A stretch of DNA of 64,000 nt from Szabonella sp046295215. GTDB lineage: Bacteria > Pseudomonadota > Alphaproteobacteria > Rhodobacterales > Rhodobacteraceae. Within the stretch, counting starts at the first letter, position 1. Each line of letters starts with the position of its first letter. The notes below the pieces were generated by a model, which worked only from the letters and a program-made list of their open reading frames with translations, had not been told where the DNA came from and did no database searches. Both the position numbers and the translations under genes were made by a program. Location: contig JBKBNP010000015.1 of assembly GCA_046295215.1 (NCBI GenBank), positions 14,027 to 78,026 on the forward strand, given 5' to 3'. Positions 8,697-16,337 of this stretch are shown here, piece after piece.

Positions 8697-9050
8697 ATGG
8701 CACATCCGACAACCACACCGCACGATACCGGAAACGCCTTCGGTTTTGCCCGCGACGGCTATGCCCGGACCGAAGCGCACACCCTGACGACCTCCGATGT
8801 CGAAAGCGCCAATGTCTATGGCCGCGACGACGAAACCATCGGCTCCATCAGCTCGCTCAAGGTCGGCACCGACGGCAAGATCACCGATGCCATCATCGAC
8901 GTGGGCGGCTTTCTGGGAATGGGCGCACATTCCGTGCTTCTGCCGTTCAGCCAGCTGACTGTTCTGCGGGAAACCAACGGATCGGATGTTCGCGTGCATC
9001 TGGACACGACCAAGGACAAGCTCAAGGCGATGCCGCAGCACAACGGCTGA
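8697..9050 (+). CDS. PRC-barrel domain protein (cytoplasmic, 117 aa)
   Basis: A single PRC-barrel domain: the strand pattern ESANVYGRDDETIGSISSL, then KITDAIIDVGGFLGMGAHSV and LPFSQLTVLRET. No signal peptide is present, so it should be cytoplasmic. PRC-barrels occur in photosynthetic reaction-centre H subunits, the RNA-maturation factor RimM and many small stress proteins; this stand-alone form belongs to the last group and its ligand is unknown. The ATG at 8697 follows AAGGAG. It has its own EcfG-type promoter, is convergent with a two-domain exported PRC-barrel gene and shares a strong hairpin terminator with it. Confidence 0.85.
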   Translation: MAHPTTTPHDTGNAFGFARDGYARTEAHTLTTSDVESANVYGRDDETIGSISSLKVGTDGKITDAIIDVGGFLGMGAHSVLLPFSQLTVLRETNGSDVRVHLDTTKDKLKAMPQHNG

Positions 9051-9071
9051 TCCTGCCTGCGACAAAGAACT

Positions 9072-9105
9072 GGGGCCACGCAGACAACTGCGTGGCCCCT
9101 CTTTC
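9072..9105 (+). terminator. Intrinsic terminator between two PRC-barrel genes
   Basis: A perfect 12-bp stem, GGGGCCACGCAG (9072-9083) against CTGCGTGGCCCC (9088-9099), with loop ACAA and then TCTTTC. It lies 22 nt after the stop of the upstream gene. The hairpin may also help end the convergent minus-strand gene, though the T-run favours the plus strand. Confidence 0.85.
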
Positions 9106-9123
9106 ATGCCCGAACGGGCGGGA

Positions 9124-10128
9124 TCAGTTCGAGGCGCGGTATTGCGGTTGCGCCTGGACCTGCTCCTTGGTCGCATCGACATAGACACGCACATCGGCGA
9201 AGCCGTCATTGGCCAGAATGGTCAGTTCGTCGAAGCCGAGGCTGACCTGGCTGCTGCCAATGCCCAGAAATCCGCCAAAGTCGATGATGACATTGGTGAT
9301 CGCACCCTTGTCGTCGAGGATCAGGTTGTCGATCGTTCCGACCGAGTCATCGTTCACGCCATAGACCGATTTTCCGACAAGCATCTCCGAAGAGGTTTCC
9401 GACACCTGGACCTGGTTGTAGCCATCACGCTGCATCGCGGGTGCCGTGAACGCTGTCCGGTCGCCGCCCTGTTGCACGTTGCCTTGCGTGCGGTCGGTCG
9501 TTTGACCGCCCGTCATCGCGGTCCGGTCATAGGCCGGCGAGTCCTGCAGCATCGCGGCATCCGTGTTCACCATGACATAGATCTCGTCCCTGTTCCCGGA
9601 ATCCGAGGCAAAGCTCACCTGATCCATCGTGATGGCCACTTCGCGTCCTCCCATCCCGAGGAAACCGCCCACATCAATGATGATCGCGCGGATCTGCCCG
9701 TCACTGGACAAGACGATGTCATTGACCCGGCCGATATTTTCCATCTGGTCAAGATCGGCACGGTTCATCAGGTGCATGTTGCTGCTGCCATCGGAGTTCA
9801 TGGCCGCATGGGCCGCGACGCCCTGGCCGTCCACTGCTTGTCCGGTGGTGGCTTGACCCGTGGCCGCCTGTCCGCCAGCCGCCTGGCCGCCAGTCGCCTG
9901 TCCGGTTGTCCCGGTCGTGTCACCCATCGTCCGACGCGCATAAACCGAATTGCCCATCAGTTTGGACGCAAACATGTCGGACTGCCCGCGCGTGGACAGA
10001 AAGCCTGTCATCTCGGCCTGTTGCCCGGTTGCGCTCTGGTTCGTCCCGGTCGGCGCGGTTTGGCCCAGCATCAGGTTCGGGAAGCCGAGTGCTACGACCA
10101 TGGCCGTGGTTGAAAGAAGCATCTTCAT
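9124..10128 (-). CDS. Exported protein with two PRC-barrel domains
   Basis: 334 aa. Residues 1-22 form a signal peptide (MKMLLSTTAMVVALGFP, then LMLGQ), so the protein is exported. Residues 70-105 are low-complexity repeats of the form TGQ-A-x-GGQ. PRC-barrel 1 lies around 125-185 (IGRVNDIVLSSDGQIRA, then IDVGGFLGMGGREV) and PRC-barrel 2 around 240-325 (VGKSVYGVNDDSVGTIDN, then IDFGGFLGIGSSQV). GGAGGA precedes the ATG. An exact EcfG promoter lies about 65 nt upstream, back to back with the one for galU. Together with the cytoplasmic PRC protein on the other side of the shared terminator it forms a convergent stress-induced pair. Confidence 0.85.
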   Translation of the reverse strand: MKMLLSTTAMVVALGFPNLMLGQTAPTGTNQSATGQQAEMTGFLSTRGQSDMFASKLMGNSVYARRTMGDTTGTTGQATGGQAAGGQAATGQATTGQAVDGQGVAAHAAMNSDGSSNMHLMNRADLDQMENIGRVNDIVLSSDGQIRAIIIDVGGFLGMGGREVAITMDQVSFASDSGNRDEIYVMVNTDAAMLQDSPAYDRTAMTGGQTTDRTQGNVQQGGDRTAFTAPAMQRDGYNQVQVSETSSEMLVGKSVYGVNDDSVGTIDNLILDDKGAITNVIIDFGGFLGIGSSQVSLGFDELTILANDGFADVRVYVDATKEQVQAQPQYRASN

Positions 10129-10193
10129 TCAGAAATCCTCCGAGGGCGAGGGGCGGATCGACAGCCGACCGCTTGTTCACCCAACACTTCAAG

Positions 10194-10218
10194 AACGTTG
10201 GCTTGCCCTGTCCGTTCC
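10194..10218 (-). promoter_or_regulatory. EcfG-type promoter (exported PRC-barrel gene)
   Basis: Read on the minus strand: GGAAC (10218-10214), 16 nt, CGTT (10197-10194). This is an exact consensus match, about 65 nt before the ATG of the exported PRC-barrel gene and facing away from galU. Confidence 0.8.
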
Positions 10219-10275
10219 TTTTTTCCCGGCCGTGCGGCTTTCCGGCGGCGGCCTGTCAACTCCCCGGCAGCGGCA

Positions 10276-10300
10276 GGAACGTCCGCGCGGCTGGCGCGTT
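10276..10300 (+). promoter_or_regulatory. EcfG-type promoter (galU)
   Basis: GGAAC (10276-10280), 16 nt, CGTT (10297-10300), with the galU ATG 37 nt further on. It is back to back with the promoter of the divergent PRC-barrel gene, 57 bp between the two -35 elements. Confidence 0.8.
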
Positions 10301-10337
10301 CAGGACAGAGGCGCAATTGACAAGAAGGATCGACTCC

Positions 10338-11228
10338 ATGGCACCCAGAATAAGATCACTCGTCATTCCCGCCGCCGGACGTGGCACGCGCCTGCTCCCG
10401 GCGACCAAATCCACCCCGAAAGAGCTGCTGAACGTCTACGACCGGCCCGCGCTGCAATTCGCAATGGACGAGGCCATCGCCCTCGGCGTCGAGCGCATTG
10501 TCGTGGTCATCCACCCGAGCAAGCGCGCCATCTGCGATTACCTGACGCCGGACCGCGTCCAGGTCAGGAAGCTGCGGGAAAGTGGAAAGGCAACGCTGGG
10601 GACCGCGTTGTCCGCAACCGAAGTGCCCGAGGGGATCGAGATTGCATTTGCCATACAGGACCACCCGCTTGGTCTTGGACATGCCATCCTGTGTGCGCAG
10701 GACATGGTCCTGCCCGGGCCGTTCGGGGTGATCCTGCCGGATGATGTCATTATGGGCACCCCCTGTCTTTCCGAAATGGCAGAGCATTACACGACAGGCC
10801 ACATGATCGCGGCCATGGAGGTCGGTCCGGCCGAGACCGGCAGCTACGGCATCTTCCAGATTGCGGGTCCGTCGATCGGGCACAGTGTTCCAGTTTCCGG
10901 AATGATTGAAAAACCCGCACCCGGTCAGGCCCCCTCCCGGCTGGCGGCGGTGGGGCGCTACATACTGGATCCCTGCATCTTCGCGCCCCTGAAGCTGACC
11001 CCGCGCGGTGCGGGGGCCGAGATCCAGCTGACCGACGCGATTGCCCGGAATGCCGGTCATGTCCCGCTGACCGCATTCCGGTTCAGTGGCACCCGCTATG
11101 ATTGTGGCAACCATGACGGGCTCCTGGCCGCAGCCCTTGCACGACAACGCGAGGTCAAACGGAAAGAGCCCGACCGCATTCCCTTCGATGGCATGAAGGT
11201 CGGGCACAGCGTGGCGGCCGTTGCCTGA
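10338..11228 (+). CDS. galU: UTP-glucose-1-phosphate uridylyltransferase
   Basis: A 296-aa cytoplasmic nucleotidyltransferase making UDP-glucose from UTP and glucose 1-phosphate. The N-terminal nucleotide loop is GRGTRLLPATKSTPKEL, followed by RPALQFAMDEAIALG, the active-site loop VILPDDVIMG and the sugar-binding MIEKPAPGQAPS. Length and motifs match GalU. The ATG at 10338 follows AGAAGGA. UDP-glucose is the donor for the cyclic beta-1,2-glucan synthase encoded 5 kb downstream, so the EcfG promoter here suggests stress-linked supply for periplasmic glucan or other envelope sugars. Confidence 0.92.
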   Translation: MAPRIRSLVIPAAGRGTRLLPATKSTPKELLNVYDRPALQFAMDEAIALGVERIVVVIHPSKRAICDYLTPDRVQVRKLRESGKATLGTALSATEVPEGIEIAFAIQDHPLGLGHAILCAQDMVLPGPFGVILPDDVIMGTPCLSEMAEHYTTGHMIAAMEVGPAETGSYGIFQIAGPSIGHSVPVSGMIEKPAPGQAPSRLAAVGRYILDPCIFAPLKLTPRGAGAEIQLTDAIARNAGHVPLTAFRFSGTRYDCGNHDGLLAAALARQREVKRKEPDRIPFDGMKVGHSVAAVA

Positions 11229-11542
11229 GCCAGCCCGCGCAGAGCGGGCGCAGGGGTCCGCTCTGCACTGGATAGCACCACGCGAGGGCACCTTGCCCGG
11301 CAGCCTGCGCCGTCGTGACTGGGCTGCGGTATCGCGACAGCGCAGGCCTTCGGCGTGCTATGCCACGACGACGGTCAGGCCCCGCACGCGGGCACCTCGC
11401 CACATCCTGACAACCGGCCATTTCGCCTGCGGAGCAAGGGCGCTGAACGGCATCACCCCCGGTGAACATATCCGCAGAACCCGGACCCCGGAACCGGATC
11501 AATCCATCCTTGACCGATCCACCAGATGCCGGGCCTGAACAG
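11229..11542. other. Intergenic region, no gene seen
   Basis: 314 bases between the convergent galU and transglutaminase genes. A 6-bp hairpin GCCCGC/GCGGGC sits just after galU without a T-run. I see no supported gene or promoter. Confidence 0.5.
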
Positions 11543-12436
11543 CTATTCGGTGCGGGTCACGCTGATCTCGACCTGCAAACCGATCTGCCTGCCACCACCA
11601 TGGATGAAAGTGCCGCTGACCGGCATGGCCTGCGCGGGCGTGCGGGTTGTCGCCACGCGGATGAGATTGCGGCTGGCGATGATGCGGTTGGTGGGGTCGA
11701 ACTCCACCCAACCCGCACCCGGAACGAACACATCGGCCCAGGCATGGGTGGCACCGCCACCTGTCATGTCCTCGCCGGAGTCATTGCCCGTGCCCTCATC
11801 ATGCAGGTATCCGGTCACGAACCTTGCGGCAAAGCCCAGGTTCCGCGCGGCCTCCATGAACAGCAGCGCGAAATCGCGACAGGTGCCGCTGCCAAGGCGG
11901 ATCGTCTCCGCAGGCGACTGAACGCCTTCCGCCTCGCGCCGGGCATAGCGGAATGCGCCATGAATCGTGGTTGCCAATGTGCCCAGCACTTCCAGACTGC
12001 GGTCGGGCAGATGCGGCAGGGCCTTTGCGATCCAGTCCGCCAGAACCTCCTGATCGCGCGGCTGGTATGCCGACAGATAGGGGCTCAGGTCAGTGCGTTC
12101 ATTCTCGTCATAGTGAACCGGATAGCTGCCCGCATATCGCTCGATCCGCGAAAGCGGCTCATCCAGACCATAGCGACGCAACAGCAATTCGCTTTCGATG
12201 ATCAATTCTTCTGAAGCGTGATGGAACGAAAGCAGCGCGACGGAGTTACCAAAGGTGTCGAAGGCCCAATGCACGTCGGCACGGGGCCAAACCGACAGGC
12301 TGCTATCGAGGATCCGCATGTCATGTCCGTCGCGGGGACGGACCATGAGACGATGCTCACCGAAGATGACAGGACGGTCATAACAGTATCTTGTTCGGTG
12401 CAGGATGCGCAGGGTTCGGATGGGGTCGCCCCTCAA
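11543..12436 (-). CDS. Transglutaminase-like protein with intact triad
   Basis: About 297 aa, a bacterial transglutaminase-like N-terminal domain followed by a papain-fold core. Cys is in GSGTCRDFALLF, His in GGGATHAWADVF and Asp in GWVEFDPTN, so the catalytic triad is complete. Proteins of this type are cytoplasmic cysteine proteases or amidases of unknown substrate, often encoded in pairs. The start is uncertain: the frame opens with TTG at 12436 without a good ribosome-binding site, and no ATG exists before residue 31, deep in the N-terminal domain (HRTRYCYDRPVIF lies at residues 13-25). Divergent from the second transglutaminase gene. Confidence 0.82.
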   Translation of the reverse strand: MRGDPIRTLRILHRTRYCYDRPVIFGEHRLMVRPRDGHDMRILDSSLSVWPRADVHWAFDTFGNSVALLSFHHASEELIIESELLLRRYGLDEPLSRIERYAGSYPVHYDENERTDLSPYLSAYQPRDQEVLADWIAKALPHLPDRSLEVLGTLATTIHGAFRYARREAEGVQSPAETIRLGSGTCRDFALLFMEAARNLGFAARFVTGYLHDEGTGNDSGEDMTGGGATHAWADVFVPGAGWVEFDPTNRIIASRNLIRVATTRTPAQAMPVSGTFIHGGGRQIGLQVEISVTRTE

Positions 12437-12539
12437 CTGGTCGGTGCTGGATGAGAGATGGCATCAGACGGATGCCATGCAAGGACCGCGCGACGCGCAG
12501 AACCATCGAACTTACTATGTCAGACCAGGAAGGGCGGCA

Positions 12540-13424
12540 ATGTTCATTCGTATCGGCTACGAAATCGTCATCGACAGCAAGGCAGAAACCGTGCTGATCC
12601 TCGCCCTGTCACCGCATTCCGGTTTTGGCGGACGCATCATCGGTGATCCTGGGGTGCAGGCAGATCCCGCCCTGCCGCTGGAGACGTTTCTGGACGGTTT
12701 CGGCAACCGGCTCACCCGGCTTCGGGCACCGCAGGGGCGTCTGAAACTCTGGTCCGATTGCATCGTCGAGGATGACGGCCAGCCTGACGTGTTCGACTGG
12801 AACGCGCTGCAACGCGATGTGGGCGACCTGCCGCCCGAGACGCTGCAATTCCTGACCGCCAGCCGCTATTGCGACAGCGACGTGCTTGCCCCCGAGGCGA
12901 TGCGCCTGTTCGGTGACACGCCGCCGGGCTGGGCGCGGGTGCAGGCGATCTGCAACCATGTCCACAACCACCTGACCTTCGGCTACGGTTTTGGACGGTC
13001 CACCAAGACCGCGGGCGATGCGCAGCGCGAAAAGACCGGCGTCTGCCGCGATTTCGCGCATCTGGCCATCGCCCTCTGCCGCGCCATGAGCATCCCCGCA
13101 CGCTATGCCAGCGGCTATCTGGGGGATGTTGGCGTGCCCTACAGCGGACCGGGGGATTTCTGCGCCTGGTTCGAGGCCTATCTGGGGGATCGCTGGTACA
13201 CGTTCGACGCGCGCTACAACACGCCCAGGATCGGGCGCGTCCTGATGGTCCGTGGCCGCGACGCTGCCGACGGGGCGATGATGACATCCTTCGGCGCCTA
13301 TGACCTGAAGGCGTTCCGGGTCTGGACCGACGCGGTGCCGGGCACGCCCGACGACGCTGCGATGCAGGACATGCTTCAAAGCCGCCCCGACACTGTGGCA
13401 CTGACGCTTGCACCGACAGGGTGA
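12540..13424 (+). CDS. Transglutaminase-like protein, His replaced by Cys
   Basis: 294 aa, starting MFIRIGYEIVIDS at the ATG 12540 (AGGAAG upstream). The nucleophile Cys is present in KTGVCRDFAHLAIALC and the Asp in RWYTFDARYNTPRIG. Where the neighbouring paralogue has ATHAWADVF, this protein reads GDFCAWFEAYL, so the His position is Cys. Relatives of this branch vary at that position as far as I recall, so it may mark a subfamily rather than a dead enzyme. It forms a divergent pair with the transglutaminase gene at 11543-12436, with about 100 nt between the starts for both promoters. Confidence 0.8.
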   Translation: MFIRIGYEIVIDSKAETVLILALSPHSGFGGRIIGDPGVQADPALPLETFLDGFGNRLTRLRAPQGRLKLWSDCIVEDDGQPDVFDWNALQRDVGDLPPETLQFLTASRYCDSDVLAPEAMRLFGDTPPGWARVQAICNHVHNHLTFGYGFGRSTKTAGDAQREKTGVCRDFAHLAIALCRAMSIPARYASGYLGDVGVPYSGPGDFCAWFEAYLGDRWYTFDARYNTPRIGRVLMVRGRDAADGAMMTSFGAYDLKAFRVWTDAVPGTPDDAAMQDMLQSRPDTVALTLAPTG

Positions 13425-14009
13425 CGGAACGGCACTGGCCGAACATGACAGCTCATGGCCGGGTCGCAGCAGCGCATCGCATCGGGGGTGGCGGTAACTT
13501 CAAGACAGGCAGTCCATGGGCCGGCCGGCGATTTCACCGACGCGGCGGTCGCGGCAATTTCAGGCCAGATGCGCTGCGGGATGGTCCTGAGCCGCGCCTT
13601 GATGGAGCAGGGGTTCTGTCCCGCGGCTGACCGATGGCATTCCTCGTCCACGTTGTTCGACCCCGCCGTGCCGGGTGACGACCACCCTCAGGTTGCCAGC
13701 GATGTACGCAAGATGCAGGCGAGGGCCGCGCCGGAACGCAGGTGCGCATGGAACCGCTGGCCGCTGAAAATCGCTTACCGGATGAAATGCGCGCTGGCCG
13801 CCTGTCAAAACACCAACCTGAAGCAGTGCAGGGCCCCGTGTGAGTGTGCATCCTCTGGTATTGCCCGGTGGCAACCCTCTTCCCGATCCCCACCGCCGGG
13901 AAACAACCGTTCCACCCGATGCGCCTGTTCCCCTCGTCCCGTGCATCGGGTGGACGGACCGTCAGACCCCGCTGTGATGCAGACGCCGGTTGGCTGAAAA
14001 GGAAACAGA
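13425..14009. other. Intergenic region, no supported gene
   Basis: 585 bases. A plus-strand frame of about 180 codons (from 13455) and a minus-strand frame of 91 codons overlap here; neither has a ribosome-binding site, a recognisable domain or a natural residue composition (very rich in Arg, Ser, Pro and Cys). It may be a decayed gene or simply spacer. Confidence 0.5.
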
Positions 14010-14783
14010 ATGACCCGTTCCATGACCGGCAAGATCGCCCTGATCACCGGTGCCGCAGGCGCCATCGGCTTGGCCACCGCCGGACTCCTGGCCTCCCGGG
14101 GTGCCTTGATCGCCGCCACCGACATTGCGGGCGCGGATTTCGGTCCGCTGCACGAGGCGATTCCGGATGAGGGGCGGCTGCTGGTCTTGGAGGCGGACGT
14201 GACTGATGAGGCGGCGTTCGGCGCGGCCGTTGCCGCAACGGTCGAGAAATTCGGGACCATCGACATCTTCTTCAACAATGCGGGGATCGAAGGCCCGGTC
14301 GCCCCGATCCCCGACTTCCCGACAGACGGCTTCCGCAAGGTGATGGAGGTCAACGTGACGGGCATCTTCCTCGGGCTGAAACTGGTGATCCCGGTCATGG
14401 CAAAAGCCGGGCGCGGCAGCATCATCAACTCCTCCAGCGTGGCCGGGCTGACCGGATCGCCGGGCCTTTGCGCCTATGTCGCCAGCAAGCATGCCGTTCT
14501 GGGCCTGACCCGCGCTGCGGCGGTGGAATGGGGGGGAAAGGGCATCCGTGTGAACTGCATCAATCCCGGCCCCATCGAGAGCCGGATGATGGATGCGATC
14601 GAGGAAGGGGCCAGCCCCGGGGACGCCGCCGCCGTGCATGACGGTTTTGCCGCCACGATCCCGATGAAGCGCTACGGCACCCCGGAGGAGGTGGCGGGTG
14701 TCATCGCTTTCCTCGCCTCCGGGGACGCCGCCTATGTCAACGGCGCGGCCTATACCGTCGATGGCGGCATGACGGCCGCCTGA
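14010..14783 (+). CDS. Short-chain dehydrogenase/reductase
   Basis: 257-aa classical SDR. The NAD(P) loop is TGAAGAIGLATAGLL, NNAG is at IFFNNAGIEG, the catalytic Ser is in NSSSVAG and Tyr-Lys in YVASKHAVLG; the C-terminus AAYTVDGGMTAA is typical. An acidic residue after the second strand (ATDIAG) suggests preference for NAD. The substrate cannot be told. GGAAAC precedes the ATG. It ends exactly where the convergent Crp/Fnr gene ends, with no spacer. Confidence 0.88.
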   Translation: MTRSMTGKIALITGAAGAIGLATAGLLASRGALIAATDIAGADFGPLHEAIPDEGRLLVLEADVTDEAAFGAAVAATVEKFGTIDIFFNNAGIEGPVAPIPDFPTDGFRKVMEVNVTGIFLGLKLVIPVMAKAGRGSIINSSSVAGLTGSPGLCAYVASKHAVLGLTRAAAVEWGGKGIRVNCINPGPIESRMMDAIEEGASPGDAAAVHDGFAATIPMKRYGTPEEVAGVIAFLASGDAAYVNGAAYTVDGGMTAA

Positions 14784-15515
14784 TCACTTCAGCAGCGGGC
14801 CGTCGTGGTCGAGATAGGCCTTGTCGAAATCCGCCAGCAGCACCAGCCCCTTGAGGTCATGGATCTCGACCTGCCCCTGCTGGAACGTGACCAGACCCTC
14901 CTCGCGCAATTCGCGCAACACGCGGTTCACATGGACCGCACTCAGCCCCAGCGCATCGGCGAGCATGTATTGCGAAAGTGGACAGGCATAGTTCAACGCG
15001 GTTCCAAGGCCCACCAGTCTGAGCCGCGCGCCCAGTTCCAGCAGGAAATGCGCCATGCGTTCTCTGGCATCCCTGCGCCCGATGCCCACCAGATGCTCGG
15101 CCACCATCGCCTCGTCCCGCGAGGCAGCCCACAGGACGGCGGTGGCGAGGCGGGGCGTCTTGCCGAAGGTTTCCAGCAGATCGGTGACAAGAACCTCAGA
15201 GGCCTCCACCCGGGTCACAGGTTCGATATTGTGGTCTGCGGTGCGGAACAGGATGGACCGCAGCCCCAGGAAATCACCGGGGATCTGGAAATCGACAATC
15301 TGGCGCGTTCCGCCTGACAAAAGCTTGTAGGAGCAGACCCAGCCCGACGCGAGGATATAGGCCGATTGATCGGTCTGGCCCTGATGCACCATGTCGCGCC
15401 CGGCGGGGAACGTCTTGCGCCTGCTGTGCAGGAGGTCCAGCGCGGAGATTTCCACATCCGACAGCGCCAGGAAGGCACCGAGTTTGCGCGCAAATGGGCT
15501 TTGAAGGGCTGTCAC
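14784..15515 (-). CDS. Crp/Fnr-family transcription regulator
   Basis: 243 aa. An N-terminal cyclic-nucleotide-binding-like barrel (about 20-130, including IPGDFLGLRSILF) is joined by a dimer helix to a winged helix (PLSQYMLADALGLSAVHVNR, then LREEGLVTF). There is no Fnr-type Cys cluster, so oxygen sensing through Fe-S is unlikely; the ligand is unknown. The gene starts with GTG at 15515 behind GGGAG. A GGAAC-N16-GGTT promoter-like sequence lies 52 nt upstream, which would place this regulator in the stress response. Confidence 0.88.
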   Translation of the reverse strand: MTALQSPFARKLGAFLALSDVEISALDLLHSRRKTFPAGRDMVHQGQTDQSAYILASGWVCSYKLLSGGTRQIVDFQIPGDFLGLRSILFRTADHNIEPVTRVEASEVLVTDLLETFGKTPRLATAVLWAASRDEAMVAEHLVGIGRRDARERMAHFLLELGARLRLVGLGTALNYACPLSQYMLADALGLSAVHVNRVLRELREEGLVTFQQGQVEIHDLKGLVLLADFDKAYLDHDGPLLK

Positions 15516-15566
15516 TACCGAAGCTCCCGAGAATGCGTGCCTGTTGAGACGGATTGTCGATGAAAG

Positions 15567-15591
15567 AACCGCCCGAACGACGTTTCGTTCC
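15567..15591 (-). promoter_or_regulatory. Near-match EcfG-type promoter (Crp/Fnr gene)
   Basis: Minus strand GGAAC (15591-15587), 16 nt, GGTT (15570-15567). The -35 is exact and the -10 differs at its first, least conserved base. Position, about 52 nt before the GTG start, is right. Confidence 0.4.
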
Positions 15592-15714
15592 GGCCGCGTC
15601 CGGAATGCTGATCTGCGTCAGCCCGGAAAAACCCAAGCCTGAGATACTGCGTGCAAGACCGGCGGCAACCCGCAGTTCGGCGGCTTGCCTACACATTCGC
15701 ACAAGGTTTGCCCG

Positions 15715-15951
15715 ATGCCCGAGATCCCCGACATTGCCGGAACGGCAGCCCTCGCCATCTGCGAATCGCTGTTGCTGGCGCTGAATGATCGCAACGTCCT
15801 GCCGGAGAAGGAAATCGTCGGCATCCTGCGCGATGCGGCGGCGGCACATTCCAATGACGCGGGTGAGGATGATCAGGCAGAGCTTCATGCAGCCGTCGCG
15901 GATTTGATCAACGGCATCCTTGCAGGCGGAAATTCGGTTCGTCGCAGGTAG
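15715..15951 (+). CDS. Small conserved-looking hypothetical protein (78 aa)
   Basis: A hydrophilic, mostly helical protein starting MPEIPDIAGTAALAICESLL and continuing NDRNVLPEKEIVGILRDAAAAH, with an acidic middle and a basic tail SVRRR. The sequence has a natural composition and helix periodicity, and AAGG lies 8 nt before the ATG at 15715. I recall similar short proteins in alphaproteobacteria but no assigned function. It is divergent from the Crp/Fnr regulator. Confidence 0.6.
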   Translation: MPEIPDIAGTAALAICESLLLALNDRNVLPEKEIVGILRDAAAAHSNDAGEDDQAELHAAVADLINGILAGGNSVRRR

Positions 15952-16103
15952 CGGGGACCGAACCGGCATGGGGAGCCGGTCGAAAAAGCCTTACAGACAA
16001 GGATGCACTGATCCGTGTTGTCTCGACAGCCCAACTTCCCCGCCGAACGTCATGCCTGCCACGAACCTTCCCCAAGTTCGGACCTGCTGCGACAGGCAAT
16101 TCT

Positions 16104-16129
16104 GGAACGGCATGGACGGGTCGAGGGTT
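16104..16129 (+). promoter_or_regulatory. Near-match EcfG-type promoter (CsbD-like gene)
   Basis: GGAAC (16104-16108), 17 nt, GGTT (16126-16129), 22 nt before the ATG of the CsbD-like gene. Only the first base of the -10 departs from consensus. Confidence 0.45.
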
Positions 16130-16151
16130 TAGTCAGAAAGGAGACATCAAC

Positions 16152-16337
16152 ATGAACTGGGATCAGATCGAAAACAACTGGTTGGCCATGGCGCGCCGCA
16201 TCCGGCCCGAGCTTCCCTTGTGCGGGATACCAAGTGTCGACGCAGTCCAAAACGCCCCGAACAGGTCCGAGACCGCCACCGACCGGAACGAACGGACGGT
16301 GGATTCGAGCCTGTCCGCGGCACGCCTGATTGCGTGA
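16152..16337 (+). CDS. CsbD-like small stress protein (61 aa)
   Basis: Starts MNWDQIENNWLAMARRI, which resembles the opening of CsbD-family general stress proteins (M-[ND]-WD-x-IEGNW). The rest is disordered and rich in Arg, Ser, Thr and Asn and does not match the family's usual repeat, so this is a diverged or partial member. A clean AAGGAG lies 9 nt before the ATG. The near-consensus EcfG promoter upstream fits the stress role of CsbD proteins. Its end overlaps the first codons of the most upstream possible start of the glucan synthase. Confidence 0.6.
   Translation: MNWDQIENNWLAMARRIRPELPLCGIPSVDAVQNAPNRSETATDRNERTVDSSLSAARLIA

Noticed and set aside
13455..13997. 180-codon plus-strand frame after the second transglutaminase gene
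   Set aside because: No ribosome-binding site, unnatural residue mix with many Cys, Ser and Arg, and no recognisable content.
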